50,080 nucleotides of DNA from an uncultured beta proteobacterium (lineage in GTDB: Bacteria > Pseudomonadota > Gammaproteobacteria > Burkholderiales > Burkholderiaceae_C), in contig CAJAES010000037.1 in assembly GCA_903938815.1 (NCBI GenBank), forward strand, positions 1 through 50,080. The letters run 5' to 3'. This document shows positions 25,162 to 33,391 of the stretch, one piece after another. A model generated the notes under the pieces. That model was not told where the DNA came from. It ran no database searches and saw nothing but the letters and a program-made list of their open reading frames with translations. Numbering within the stretch: the first letter of the stretch is position 1; every line of letters starts with the position of its first letter. Made by a program: the position numbers and the translations under genes.

Positions 25162-26282
25162 GTCTGCTCCTCGCGTGAGACGGGCAGGCCGTGACCGTGC
25201 CTTTCCAGGAAAGCATGGCGCTGCGCCGCTTTCAGATCCTCGGCCACCATTTCGGCACACATCTGCTGCGCGGTGATCTCGGGCTCCCAGCCGAGCTTGG
25301 CCTTGGCCTTGGAAGGATCTCCCAGCAGCGTTTCGACCTCGGCAGGGCGGAAGTAGCGCGGGTCCACCGCAAGCACCACGTCACCGACCTTCAACGCAGG
25401 GGCGGACTCTCCATCGATCGCAGCGACGAAGGCCTTCTCCTCCAACCCGTCGCCTTCGAACCTCAGGGTGATGCCCAACTCGGCAGCCGTCCAGCGGATA
25501 AAGTCACGAACCGAGTACTGCTTGCCGGTGGCGATGACGAAGTCCTCGGGCGCGTCCTGCTGGAGCATCAGCCACTGCATGCGGACATAGTCCTTGGCAT
25601 GACCCCAATCCCGCAAGGCGTCGAGGTTGCCCATGTAGAGGCAGCGCTCGAGCCCCTGGGCGATGTTCGACATCCCGCGGGTGATCTTGCGCGTGACGAA
25701 GGTCTCCCCGCGACGGGGGCTCTCGTGATTGAACAGGATGCCGTTGCAGGCGTACATGCCATACGCTTCGCGGTAGTTGACGGTGATCCAGTAGGCGTAG
25801 AGCTTGGCCACGCCGTACGGGCTGCGCGGATGGAACGGCGTCGTCTCGGTCTGGGGAGACTCCCGCACCAGGCCGTAGAGCTCGCTGGTGGATGCCTGAT
25901 AGAACCGGGTCCGCTGTTGAAGGCCGAGGAATCGGATGGCTTCGAGCAGGCGCAGGGTACCGATGGCGTCGACGTCGGCCGTGTACCCGGGGGCCTCGAA
26001 GCTGACCGCCACGTGGCTCTGGGCGCCCAGGTTGTAGACCTCGTCGGGCTGGACCTGGGACAGGATACGCGTCAGATTCGAGCTGTCGGTCAGGTCACCG
26101 TAGTGCAGTACGAAACGCTGGCGCTCGACATGGGGGTCTTCGTAGATGTGGTCGACCCTCTGCGTGTTGAACGACGAGGCCCGACGCTTGATGCCGTGAA
26201 CCTCATAGCCCTTGGACAGCAAGAACTCGGCGAGATAGGAGCCATCTTGCCCGGTGACGCCTGTGATCAGTGCCTTCTTCAA
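25158..26282 (-). CDS. gmd: GDP-mannose 4,6-dehydratase
   Basis: From TTG 26282 the protein has 374 residues and begins with the sequence expected of Gmd, [20 protein letters not shown], with the NADP loop GVTGQDG at 8-14. The active site contains STSELYG (131-137) and Tyr156-x3-Lys160 in [23 protein letters not shown] and the C-terminal [10 protein letters not shown] are also family hallmarks. It makes GDP-4-keto-6-deoxy-D-mannose from GDP-mannose. The TTG start is preferred because a strong AGAGGA site lies 7 nt upstream and the length fits. ATG 26357 would add 25 unconserved residues and lie ahead of a candidate -10 element (GATAAT, 26319-26324 minus strand). Confidence 0.93.
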   Translation of the reverse strand: MKKALITGVTGQDGSYLAEFLLSKGYEVHGIKRRASSFNTQRVDHIYEDPHVERQRFVLHYGDLTDSSNLTRILSQVQPDEVYNLGAQSHVAVSFEAPGYTADVDAIGTLRLLEAIRFLGLQQRTRFYQASTSELYGLVRESPQTETTPFHPRSPYGVAKLYAYWITVNYREAYGMYACNGILFNHESPRRGETFVTRKITRGMSNIAQGLERCLYMGNLDALRDWGHAKDYVRMQWLMLQQDAPEDFVIATGKQYSVRDFIRWTAAELGITLRFEGDGLEEKAFVAAIDGESAPALKVGDVVLAVDPRYFRPAEVETLLGDPSKAKAKLGWEPEITAQQMCAEMVAEDLKAAQRHAFLERHGHGLPVSREEQT

Positions 26283-26289
26283 TGACTCA

Positions 26290-26295
26290 TCCTCT
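26290..26295 (-). promoter_or_regulatory. Ribosome binding site supporting the TTG start of gmd
   Basis: AGAGGA on the minus strand lies 7 nt before TTG 26282. A compact GC hairpin (GCCGCGC/GCGCGGC, 26299-26313) sits just upstream in the leader and could influence access to the site. Confidence 0.6.
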
Positions 26296-26384
26296 GCAGC
26301 CGCGCTGCGCGGCGACGAATTATCGGTGATGTGCAAGCTGATGGAGGGATCGGCCATGAAGCACAATCCACAGCTGATAAGAGC

Positions 26385-27197
26385 ATGATTTCGCCCACCC
26401 TCGCATCCCCTCGCCGCACCAGAACTTCCTGGGAAATCCAGCGCGCCGTGCTGTTCGCGCTGATCGTGCGCGAGTTGCGAACGCGGGTAGGGCCGCGCTG
26501 GATCGGCATCCTCTGGACGCTGGTCGAGCCGTTGATCCAGGTGCTGCTGATGGTGGCTGTCTTCGGCTCGGCGCGCAGCGCAGGCTCGCCGAACCTGGAA
26601 TTCCCGGTCTTTCTCGTCAGCGGCATGCTGCCCTTCTTCTTGTTTCGCAGCCTGGCGCAGCGCCTGACCGAGGCGATCGACACGAACCGTGCACTCTTCA
26701 GCTATCGACAGGTCAAGCCCATCGACACGGTCGTGGCGCGCGGACTTTTCGAGGGCGTGCTGTGGCTGAGCTTGTCCGTCATGACCCTCGCGACCCTGCT
26801 CTGGCTCGGCATGGACGCACTCCCGCAGAAGCCTCTGGAACTGTTCGGGGTGGTTCTCGTCGCGGCAGGCCTGGGCTTCGGACTCGGCTTGCTGATGGCC
26901 GTGGTCACGCACGAACTGCCGCGCGTGCGGTCCCTCGTGCGCATGGTCTATTTCCCGCTGTACTTCTGCTCGGGCGTGCTGTTCTCCGTGTCCAGCATTC
27001 CCCAGCCCTACCAGGGCTGGCTGCTCTGGAACCCGCTGCTGCACGTCGTGGAGCTCGCCCGCAACGCCTTCTCGCCCGCGCATGCGCTGCTGCCCGGCGT
27101 GGAAGTGGCGTACCCGGCGTCATTGGCTCTGGTTTTGGTGACGTTGGCGCTGGCGCTCTACCGGCGCGACCGGCAGAAGCTGCTGCTGGGGGGCTGA
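26385..27197 (+). CDS. kpsM: Capsule ABC transporter permease, KpsM/Wzm type
   Basis: The 270-residue membrane protein has six hydrophobic helices and the ABC-2 pattern of polysaccharide exporters: a cytoplasmic N-terminus with [20 protein letters not shown], then [15 protein letters not shown] and a late [18 protein letters not shown] helix. Together with the next gene it forms the inner-membrane pump that carries the finished, lipid-anchored chain out of the cytoplasm. It starts a plus-strand operon divergent from gmd, with about 100 bp between. The ATPase gene follows after 2 bp. Confidence 0.93.
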   Translation: MISPTLASPRRTRTSWEIQRAVLFALIVRELRTRVGPRWIGILWTLVEPLIQVLLMVAVFGSARSAGSPNLEFPVFLVSGMLPFFLFRSLAQRLTEAIDTNRALFSYRQVKPIDTVVARGLFEGVLWLSLSVMTLATLLWLGMDALPQKPLELFGVVLVAAGLGFGLGLLMAVVTHELPRVRSLVRMVYFPLYFCSGVLFSVSSIPQPYQGWLLWNPLLHVVELARNAFSPAHALLPGVEVAYPASLALVLVTLALALYRRDRQKLLLGG

Positions 27198-27199
27198 GC

Positions 27200-27889
27200 A
27201 TGCTGGAACTGCGCAATCTCACCAAGTGGTACGGCACGGGCCATGGTCGTCACTATGTCTTTCGCGACCTGAACTTCGTGTTCCCGGCCGGCAGCAACAT
27301 CGGCCTGATCGGGCGCAACGGCGCCGGCAAGTCCACGATGATGCGGCTGCTGGGCGGGCTCGAGACGCCCAACAGCGGGCAGGTGATCACCGACGCCAGC
27401 ATCTCGTGGCCGGTGGGGCTGGGCGGCGGCTTCCAGGGCTCGCTGAGTGCGCGCGACAACATCCGCTTCGTGTGCCGCGTCTATGGCGCAACCGGCGAAC
27501 AGATGCGCCGCAAGCTGCAGTTCATCGAGGACTTCGCCGAGATCGGTGATTACTTCGATCTGCCAGTGAAAACTTACTCGTCCGGCATGCGTTCTCGCGT
27601 GGCCTTCGGCATGAGCATGGCTTTCGATTTCGACATCTACCTCATTGACGAGGTGATGGCGGTCGGAGACCCCCAGTTCAGAGCCAAGAGTCAGCAGATC
27701 CTGACCGAGCGGCTGGCACACTCCAACGTCATTCTCGTCTCGCACAGCATGGCCGACATCCGCAAGTACTGCAACATCGTCGTGCACGTGGACCGCGGCA
27801 ACACGGTGCTCTACGAAGACGTAGAAGCCGGCATCGCCGCCTATCAGAAACCCGCCGAAAAGCCGGCACCAGCGCTGGCCTCCGCATGA
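27200..27889 (+). CDS. kpsT: Capsule ABC transporter ATPase, KpsT type
   Basis: The 229-residue protein has Walker A GRNGAGKST (38-46), the ABC signature in YSSGMRSR (126-133), Walker B ending in LIDE (148-151) followed by VMAVGD, and the switch His182 in LVSHSM. Size and the KTYSSGMR signature match the short KpsT/CtrD/Wzt group; no C-terminal carbohydrate-binding extension of the O-antigen Wzt type is present. That fits an exporter which does not select on a modified chain end. It powers export with KpsM at the inner membrane. Its stop overlaps the kpsE start (ATGA). Confidence 0.95.
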   Translation: MLELRNLTKWYGTGHGRHYVFRDLNFVFPAGSNIGLIGRNGAGKSTMMRLLGGLETPNSGQVITDASISWPVGLGGGFQGSLSARDNIRFVCRVYGATGEQMRRKLQFIEDFAEIGDYFDLPVKTYSSGMRSRVAFGMSMAFDFDIYLIDEVMAVGDPQFRAKSQQILTERLAHSNVILVSHSMADIRKYCNIVVHVDRGNTVLYEDVEAGIAAYQKPAEKPAPALASA

Positions 27890-28998
27890 ATCGAATCCTG
27901 AAAGCTCTGTCGCCGGCCCGTCTGAAGTGGCTGCTGATCGTGCTGCCCATGGTGCTGGGCGCGCTGTACTACGGCCTGCTGGCCGCCGACCGCTATGAAA
28001 GCGTGGCCACCGTCGGCCTGCGGCAGGCAGGCGGCGACGGCGGCGGCGCGCTGAGCGGCGCCGCCGTGCTGCTGACGGGCGTGGCGAGCCCGGCCCGCGA
28101 GGACACGCTGTACCTGCGCGAGTACGTGCACTCGCTCGGCCTGCTGTTGCGCCTGGAAACCCGGCTGAAGCTGCGCGAGCACTACCAGGCGCCCAAGTCC
28201 GACCCCATCTACCGGCTATGGGCCGACAGCCCGCGCGAAGACTTCCTGGAGTACTACCGCAAGCGCGTCACGGTGTCGCTGGACGACATGTCTTCGACGC
28301 TGACGCTGCGGGTCCAGGGTTTCGAGCCGGCCTTCGCGCAGGCCCTGAACGCGGCCATCCTCGAAGAGAGCGAACGCTTCGTCAACGAGTACTCGCACAA
28401 GATCGCGCGCGACAACCTCGCCTTCGCCGACGGCGAACTCGAGCGCGCGGGGCAGCGACTGCAGAAGGCGCGCAGCGCGCTGCTGGGCTTCCAGAACAAG
28501 TACAGCCTCGTGGACCCGGCGCAGCAGGCGCAGGCGGCCGGCCTTCTCACCACGGATCTCCAGGCCCAGATCAGCAAGGCCGAGACCGAACTGCGCAACC
28601 TGCGCAGCTTCCTGCAGGAGGACGCCCCGCAGGTGCGCACCCAGCGCACGCAGCTCAACTCCCTGCGCGCGCAGTTGTCTTCGGAGCGCCAGCGCGCCAC
28701 GGGCGACAGCAAGCGCAGCGACCGCCTGAACGCCCTGGCCATCGACTACCAAGGCCTGCAACTGCAGGCCGAGGTGGCGCAGGACGCCTACAAGACGGCG
28801 CTCATGGGTGTGGAAGCCGCCCGTGTGGAGTCGACGCGCAAGCTGCGCAGCCTGGTGGTGATCGAACCCCCATCCACGCCCGAAAGCGCCGAGTATCCTC
28901 GTCGCTTCTACAGTCTGTTGACGCTGCTGGCGGGCTGCATCTTGATCTTCGGCGTGGCACGTCTGACGCTGGCCACCATCCAGGAACACCAGGACTGA
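27886..28998 (+). CDS. kpsE: Capsule export inner-membrane/periplasmic protein, KpsE/CtrB type
   Basis: This 370-residue protein has a membrane helix at about 15-33, a long periplasmic domain with strong coiled-coil character between 170 and 320, and a second helix near 345-362. It has the PCP-3 topology of KpsE and CtrB. The segment IEPPSTPESAEYPRRFY before the second helix is the Pro-rich motif shared with Wzz-type co-polymerases. It is thought to bridge the ABC pump and the outer-membrane channel. It overlaps kpsT by 4 bp and is followed by kpsD after 4 bp. Confidence 0.92.
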   Translation: MNRILKALSPARLKWLLIVLPMVLGALYYGLLAADRYESVATVGLRQAGGDGGGALSGAAVLLTGVASPAREDTLYLREYVHSLGLLLRLETRLKLREHYQAPKSDPIYRLWADSPREDFLEYYRKRVTVSLDDMSSTLTLRVQGFEPAFAQALNAAILEESERFVNEYSHKIARDNLAFADGELERAGQRLQKARSALLGFQNKYSLVDPAQQAQAAGLLTTDLQAQISKAETELRNLRSFLQEDAPQVRTQRTQLNSLRAQLSSERQRATGDSKRSDRLNALAIDYQGLQLQAEVAQDAYKTALMGVEAARVESTRKLRSLVVIEPPSTPESAEYPRRFYSLLTLLAGCILIFGVARLTLATIQEHQD

Positions 28999-29002
28999 TT
29001 CG

Positions 29003-30703
29003 ATGATTCCGAGCACCCGCCTTGCGCGCATCGCGCTGCCGGCCAGGCTTCTGGCGCTGGCCGGGGCCCTGATCGCAGCCGTTTCTCCGGTGGCTGCCCA
29101 GAGCACCGACCCCCTGAACACCAGCCCGCGGGGCCTGACGCAGATCACCGTGCCGGCCGCGCTGACATCGGCGTCGGCCCCCATGCCATCGGCCCTGCCG
29201 CCAGACCCGGCGGTCACCGACCGCCCCACGGTATTCGGCTCGCAGATGTTCACCGGGCGCTTCGGCGGCAACGCATTCACGGGCTTCAACCCCGACCACG
29301 TCATTTCCGCGGGCGACCGCATCAGCCTGCGCATGTGGGGCGCCTTCACGTTCGAGGCCACGCAGGTGGTCGACGTGCAGGGCAACATCTTCATTCCCAA
29401 CGTCGGGCCGGTGCCGGTTCGCGGTGTTCGCAACGCCGACCTGAACTCGCGTGTCGAGAGCCAGGTCAAGCGCACCTTCCGCGCCAACGTGGGCGTCTAC
29501 GCCACGCTCGAGGCCGCGCAGCCCGTGAAGGTCTACGTCACGGGCTTCGTGCGCGGTCCGGGCCTGTACAGCGGGCTGTCGTCCGACTCGGTGCTGTCCT
29601 ACCTCGACCGAGCGGGCGGCATCGACCCCGATCGCGGCAGCTACCTCGAGGTCGAGGTTCTGCGCGGCGGCAAGCGGCGCGCGGCCGTCAACCTCTATCG
29701 CTTCCTGCTCGACGGCCAGATGGCAACGCTGCAGCTGCAGGACGGCGACACCATCGTCGTCGGCGGCCGGCGCCACACCGTGCAGGTGGCGGGCGAAGTC
29801 CTGAACCCCTACATCTTCGAGTTCGCCCAGCCCGTCATCACCGGCGCAGAACTGCTGGCGCTGGCGCGTCCCAGGCCGGGCGCCACGCACCTGAGCATCG
29901 TGCGCAAGGTCGGCGCCGACAGGCGCAGCGAGTACCACACGCTCGCAGCGGCGGCCCAGGTATCCATCCAGGACGGCGACGAAGTCAGCGTCAGCTCCGA
30001 CAAGTACCCCGGAACCATCCTCGTGCGCCTGGAAGGCGCGCATCTCGGCGAGCGCACGCTGGTGCTGCCCTACGGCGCGAAGCTGAAGGACGCCATGGCG
30101 CGGCTGCGGCCGGCGCCGCAGGCCCGGGTGCAGGCTTCGCAGCTGTTCCGCAAGTCGGTGGCCACGCGCCAGAAGGAACTGCTGGAGGGCTCGCTGCGCA
30201 ACCTCGAGACCTACGCGCTGACGGCGCGGTCCTCCACCAGCGAGGAAGCCGCGCTGCGCGGCCGCGAGGCTCAGCAGATCCTGACCTTCATCGACCGCGC
30301 GCGGCAGGTGCAGCCGCGCGGGCAGGTGGTGCTGGCCGGCGGCGCGCAGTCGGGCGAGACCCTTCTCGAGGACGGCGACGTGATCCGCGTGCCCGAGCAG
30401 AGCAACCTCGTGATGGTGAGCGGCGAAGTGCTGTTCCCGAACGCCATCGTCTGGGAATCCGGCGCCAAGGCCAGCGATTTCATCGCCCGCGCCGGCGGCT
30501 TCACGCAGGGCGCCGACGAGGCGCGGCTGGTGGTGCTGCGCCAGGACGGCAGCTTCGCCGAATCGACGACCGCGGCCGTGCAGCCCGGCGACGAGATCAT
30601 GGTGCTGCCGAAGATCGAGACCAAGAGCATCGAGACCACCCGCGGCATCACGCAGATCGTCTACCAGATCGCCATCGCGGCCAAGGTGCTGTTCGGCCTA
30701 TGA
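29003..30703 (+). CDS. kpsD: Capsule export outer-membrane/periplasmic protein, KpsD type with SLBB domains
   Basis: The 566-residue protein has a signal peptide ending near AAQ at residue 33, without a lipobox cysteine. A polysaccharide-export domain begins near residue 95 (ISAGDRISLRMWGAF), and SLBB repeats follow (VYVTGFVRGPGLYSG, VQVAGEVLNPYIFE, VMVSGEVLFPNAIV). Length and order match KpsD of ABC-dependent capsule systems. It conducts the polymer across the periplasm and outer membrane. It is distinct from the Wza-like protein encoded at 11805. Its TGA overlaps the ATG of the next glycosyltransferase. Confidence 0.9.
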   Translation: MIPSTRLARIALPARLLALAGALIAAVSPVAAQSTDPLNTSPRGLTQITVPAALTSASAPMPSALPPDPAVTDRPTVFGSQMFTGRFGGNAFTGFNPDHVISAGDRISLRMWGAFTFEATQVVDVQGNIFIPNVGPVPVRGVRNADLNSRVESQVKRTFRANVGVYATLEAAQPVKVYVTGFVRGPGLYSGLSSDSVLSYLDRAGGIDPDRGSYLEVEVLRGGKRRAAVNLYRFLLDGQMATLQLQDGDTIVVGGRRHTVQVAGEVLNPYIFEFAQPVITGAELLALARPRPGATHLSIVRKVGADRRSEYHTLAAAAQVSIQDGDEVSVSSDKYPGTILVRLEGAHLGERTLVLPYGAKLKDAMARLRPAPQARVQASQLFRKSVATRQKELLEGSLRNLETYALTARSSTSEEAALRGREAQQILTFIDRARQVQPRGQVVLAGGAQSGETLLEDGDVIRVPEQSNLVMVSGEVLFPNAIVWESGAKASDFIARAGGFTQGADEARLVVLRQDGSFAESTTAAVQPGDEIMVLPKIETKSIETTRGITQIVYQIAIAAKVLFGL

Positions 30704-33354
30704 CGTCAGTGCCTCACCGCTCGCCGATCAAGCGGCTGGCGCGCTGGGTGCTGGGGCACGCCCTGCCCGCGAGGTTACTGCTGGAAGCGATCTCGCTGCT
30801 GCTGCGCGTGCCGGGCCCGCCAAGGGCCCTGGGCCGCAAGCTCGAGATTGCCATCACGAAGCGGCTGAAGCTGTTCGACCGCCTCTTCTATCTCGGGCAG
30901 TTCGAGCCAGGGCAGGCGCCTTCGGGCCCGCCGCTGCGCCACTACATCCGGAGCGGCGATTCCCAGGGGCGCCACCCGGCGCCGCTGTTCGACCCGGCCC
31001 ACTACCGTCAGCAATGCGATGCCGCCCGGGGCCCGGCCAACGCCCTGCTGCACTACGGCCTGTACGGCCGTTTCCGGCGCATCTCTCCCAGCCCCTGGCT
31101 GGACATCGGCTACTACCTGTCCAACAACAGCGACGTAGCGGCCTCCAAGATCGACCCGCTGCAGCACTTCGTGCGGTTCGGGTGGCGCGAAGGGCGCAAC
31201 CCGCTCCCGGGCCTGGACATGCGGGTGCTGCTCTGCAACAAGCCCGGTCTGCGTGTATCCCGCTCGAACCCGCTGGTGCAGATGCTCAACGAACTCGGGG
31301 CGAACGTGGAACTGCGCGAGCCGCACACGCGCCCCGAAGGCGAGCCGGACGACGAAGCTCTGCTGCTGCAGCCGGACGCATGGCACGGCCTTGCACTTCG
31401 GCGGGGCGACGGCGCGCCTCGGCTCGATGTGATCGTGCCGGTGTACTCGGGCCGCAGCGAGACCCTGCGCTGCCTGCGCAGCGTGCTGGCCGCGCAGGTG
31501 GCAACGCCGTTCGAACTGGTGGTGATCGACGACGCCAGCCCCGACGCCGAACTGTCGGCTACCCTCGCGCGGCTGGCCGGGGCCGGGCTCTTCACGCTGC
31601 ACCGCAATGCGGCCAACCAGGGTTTCGTGGCCACGGTCAACCTGGGCCTGAACCTGCATGCCGACCGGGATGTCGTGATCCTGAACGCCGACACCGAGGT
31701 CCACAACGACTGGCTCGACCGCCTGGTGGCCATCGGCGCCACCGACCCGGCCATCGCCAGCGTGACCCCGCTGTCCAACAACGCCACCATCTGCAGCTAC
31801 CCCGAGCCCCTGCACGACAACTGGATGCCGCTCGAGGTGGACGACGCCGAGCTCGACCGCCTGGCGGCGCAGGCGAACGGCCTGAAGTGGGTGGCGGCGC
31901 CCACCGGCGTGGGCTTCTGCATGTGGATGCGGCGGGCCTGCATCGCCGAGATCGGCGTCTTCGACCACCAGAACTTCGGCCGCGGCTATGGCGAGGAGAA
32001 CGACTGGTGCCAGCGCGCGATCGAGCGCGACTGGGTCAATGCGGTGACGGGCGGCGTGTTCGTGCGCCACCATGGTTCGGTGTCCTTCCGCGCCGAGGCC
32101 GGGGAGCGCATCGCGCGCGCCATGCGCACGCTGCAGGGCCTGCACCCCACCTACGAGCACCAGGTGCAGCGCTTCATCGCGAACGACCCGCTGTGGGTCC
32201 AGCGCGCCCGGCTCAGCCTGGCCCGCCTGGCCCGCCAGCGGCAGGAGAACAACACACTGCTGGTCTCGCACGACCGCGGCGGCGGCACCGAACGGCACCT
32301 CGTCGAGCAGGCCGAGGCACTGGAGGCCTCAGGCGAAGGCACCTTCGAGCTGCGCCCGTCCAAGAAACCGGGCGCCGTGGCCCTGGCCCACCCCCGCCTG
32401 TACGGCCTGAATGCCATCGGCCGCATTCCCGTGGCGGATTCGGCGTTCTTCATGGAAGCGATGCAGACGCTCGGGATCCGTTCCATCCAGCTGCACCACC
32501 TCATCGACTTCACGCCCGGCCTGCCCGCCCTGCTGCTGCAGGCCCGCCGGCAGCTCGGCCTGGAACTCGTGACGACGCTGCACGACTATCACGCCATCTG
32601 CCCGCGCATCAACCTCGCACGCACCAACGGCCGGTATTGCGGCGAGCCGGACGAAGCCGGCTGCAACAGCTGCCTCGCCACCGACGGCCTCATCGCGAAG
32701 AGCGGCGACATCGTCAGCTGGCGCGCGCAGCAGCTCGACCTGCTTCGCCAGGCCGACCGCATCGTCGTGCCCGACGAAGATGTGCAGCGCCGCCTGGCGC
32801 GGTACTGGCCGGTGCTGCCGATCGAGGTCTGCCCCCACGACGAGCCCCTGAGCCATGTCGCGCCTGCACCTGCCGCGAGGGGCGACGGCCGTACCCGTGT
32901 GCTCGTGATCGGCGCAATCAGCCGCATCAAGGGCTACGAGGTACTGCGGCTGGCCGCTGAAGCGGCGCGCCGCATGGGCCTGCCTGTCGACTTCGAACTG
33001 CTCGGCTTCTCGACCGACGACAACCGGCTCGTCGATGCGGGCGTGCACGTTCACGGCCGCTACGACGACGGCGAGATCGATGCACGCGTCGCCGCCGTGC
33101 AGGCGGATCTGGTCTTCCTGCCTTCCACCTGGCCAGAGACCTACTGCTACACGCTGTCCATCGCCCTTCGCAGCGGCCTGCCCGTGGTGGTGTTCGACCT
33201 CGGCGCACAGGCCCGCCGCGTGAAGGACGGTGCGCCTGCTGGCAGCCAGACACTGCCGCTGGCGCTGGCCGATCAGCCCGAGAATCTCCTGAAAGAATTG
33301 CTGGCCACGGCCGGCGCCCCGACATCTGACCGCAGCCCGCTGCAGGCGGCATGA
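30700..33354 (+). CDS. Multidomain glycosyltransferase: N-terminal repeat region, GT2 and GT4 domains
   Basis: The 884-residue protein starts with a basic amphipathic region, then (about 75-175) the FYLGQF..LRHYIRSGDSQGRHP / YYLSNNSDV..FVRFGWREGRNP motif also found in the 1429 protein. A GT2 domain starts at 242 (LDVIVPVYSGRSETLRCL) with DDASPDA near 277 and NADTEVHNDW near 328. A GT4-like domain runs from 517 (LLVSHDRGGGTERHL) to about 870, with TTLHDYHAICPRINL and LPSTWPETYCYTLSIALRSGLP. A cysteine cluster (CGEPDEAGCNSC) in the GT4 part may bind metal. It should add two or more sugars to the cytoplasmic chain exported by KpsMT. It is coupled to kpsD by an ATGA overlap; the frame also stays open upstream inside kpsD, but that is noise. 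Confidence 0.88.
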   Translation: MTSVPHRSPIKRLARWVLGHALPARLLLEAISLLLRVPGPPRALGRKLEIAITKRLKLFDRLFYLGQFEPGQAPSGPPLRHYIRSGDSQGRHPAPLFDPAHYRQQCDAARGPANALLHYGLYGRFRRISPSPWLDIGYYLSNNSDVAASKIDPLQHFVRFGWREGRNPLPGLDMRVLLCNKPGLRVSRSNPLVQMLNELGANVELREPHTRPEGEPDDEALLLQPDAWHGLALRRGDGAPRLDVIVPVYSGRSETLRCLRSVLAAQVATPFELVVIDDASPDAELSATLARLAGAGLFTLHRNAANQGFVATVNLGLNLHADRDVVILNADTEVHNDWLDRLVAIGATDPAIASVTPLSNNATICSYPEPLHDNWMPLEVDDAELDRLAAQANGLKWVAAPTGVGFCMWMRRACIAEIGVFDHQNFGRGYGEENDWCQRAIERDWVNAVTGGVFVRHHGSVSFRAEAGERIARAMRTLQGLHPTYEHQVQRFIANDPLWVQRARLSLARLARQRQENNTLLVSHDRGGGTERHLVEQAEALEASGEGTFELRPSKKPGAVALAHPRLYGLNAIGRIPVADSAFFMEAMQTLGIRSIQLHHLIDFTPGLPALLLQARRQLGLELVTTLHDYHAICPRINLARTNGRYCGEPDEAGCNSCLATDGLIAKSGDIVSWRAQQLDLLRQADRIVVPDEDVQRRLARYWPVLPIEVCPHDEPLSHVAPAPAARGDGRTRVLVIGAISRIKGYEVLRLAAEAARRMGLPVDFELLGFSTDDNRLVDAGVHVHGRYDDGEIDARVAAVQADLVFLPSTWPETYCYTLSIALRSGLPVVVFDLGAQARRVKDGAPAGSQTLPLALADQPENLLKELLATAGAPTSDRSPLQAA

Positions 33355-33391
33355 CGGCAACCCAATCCAAGACGCTCACAGCCTTACTACC

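Noticed and set aside
29335..30699. Plus-strand frame running into the 30700 glycosyltransferase
   Set aside because: The upstream part lies within kpsD in another frame and is Arg/Gly/Ala-rich noise. The ATGA overlap at 30700 marks the true start.
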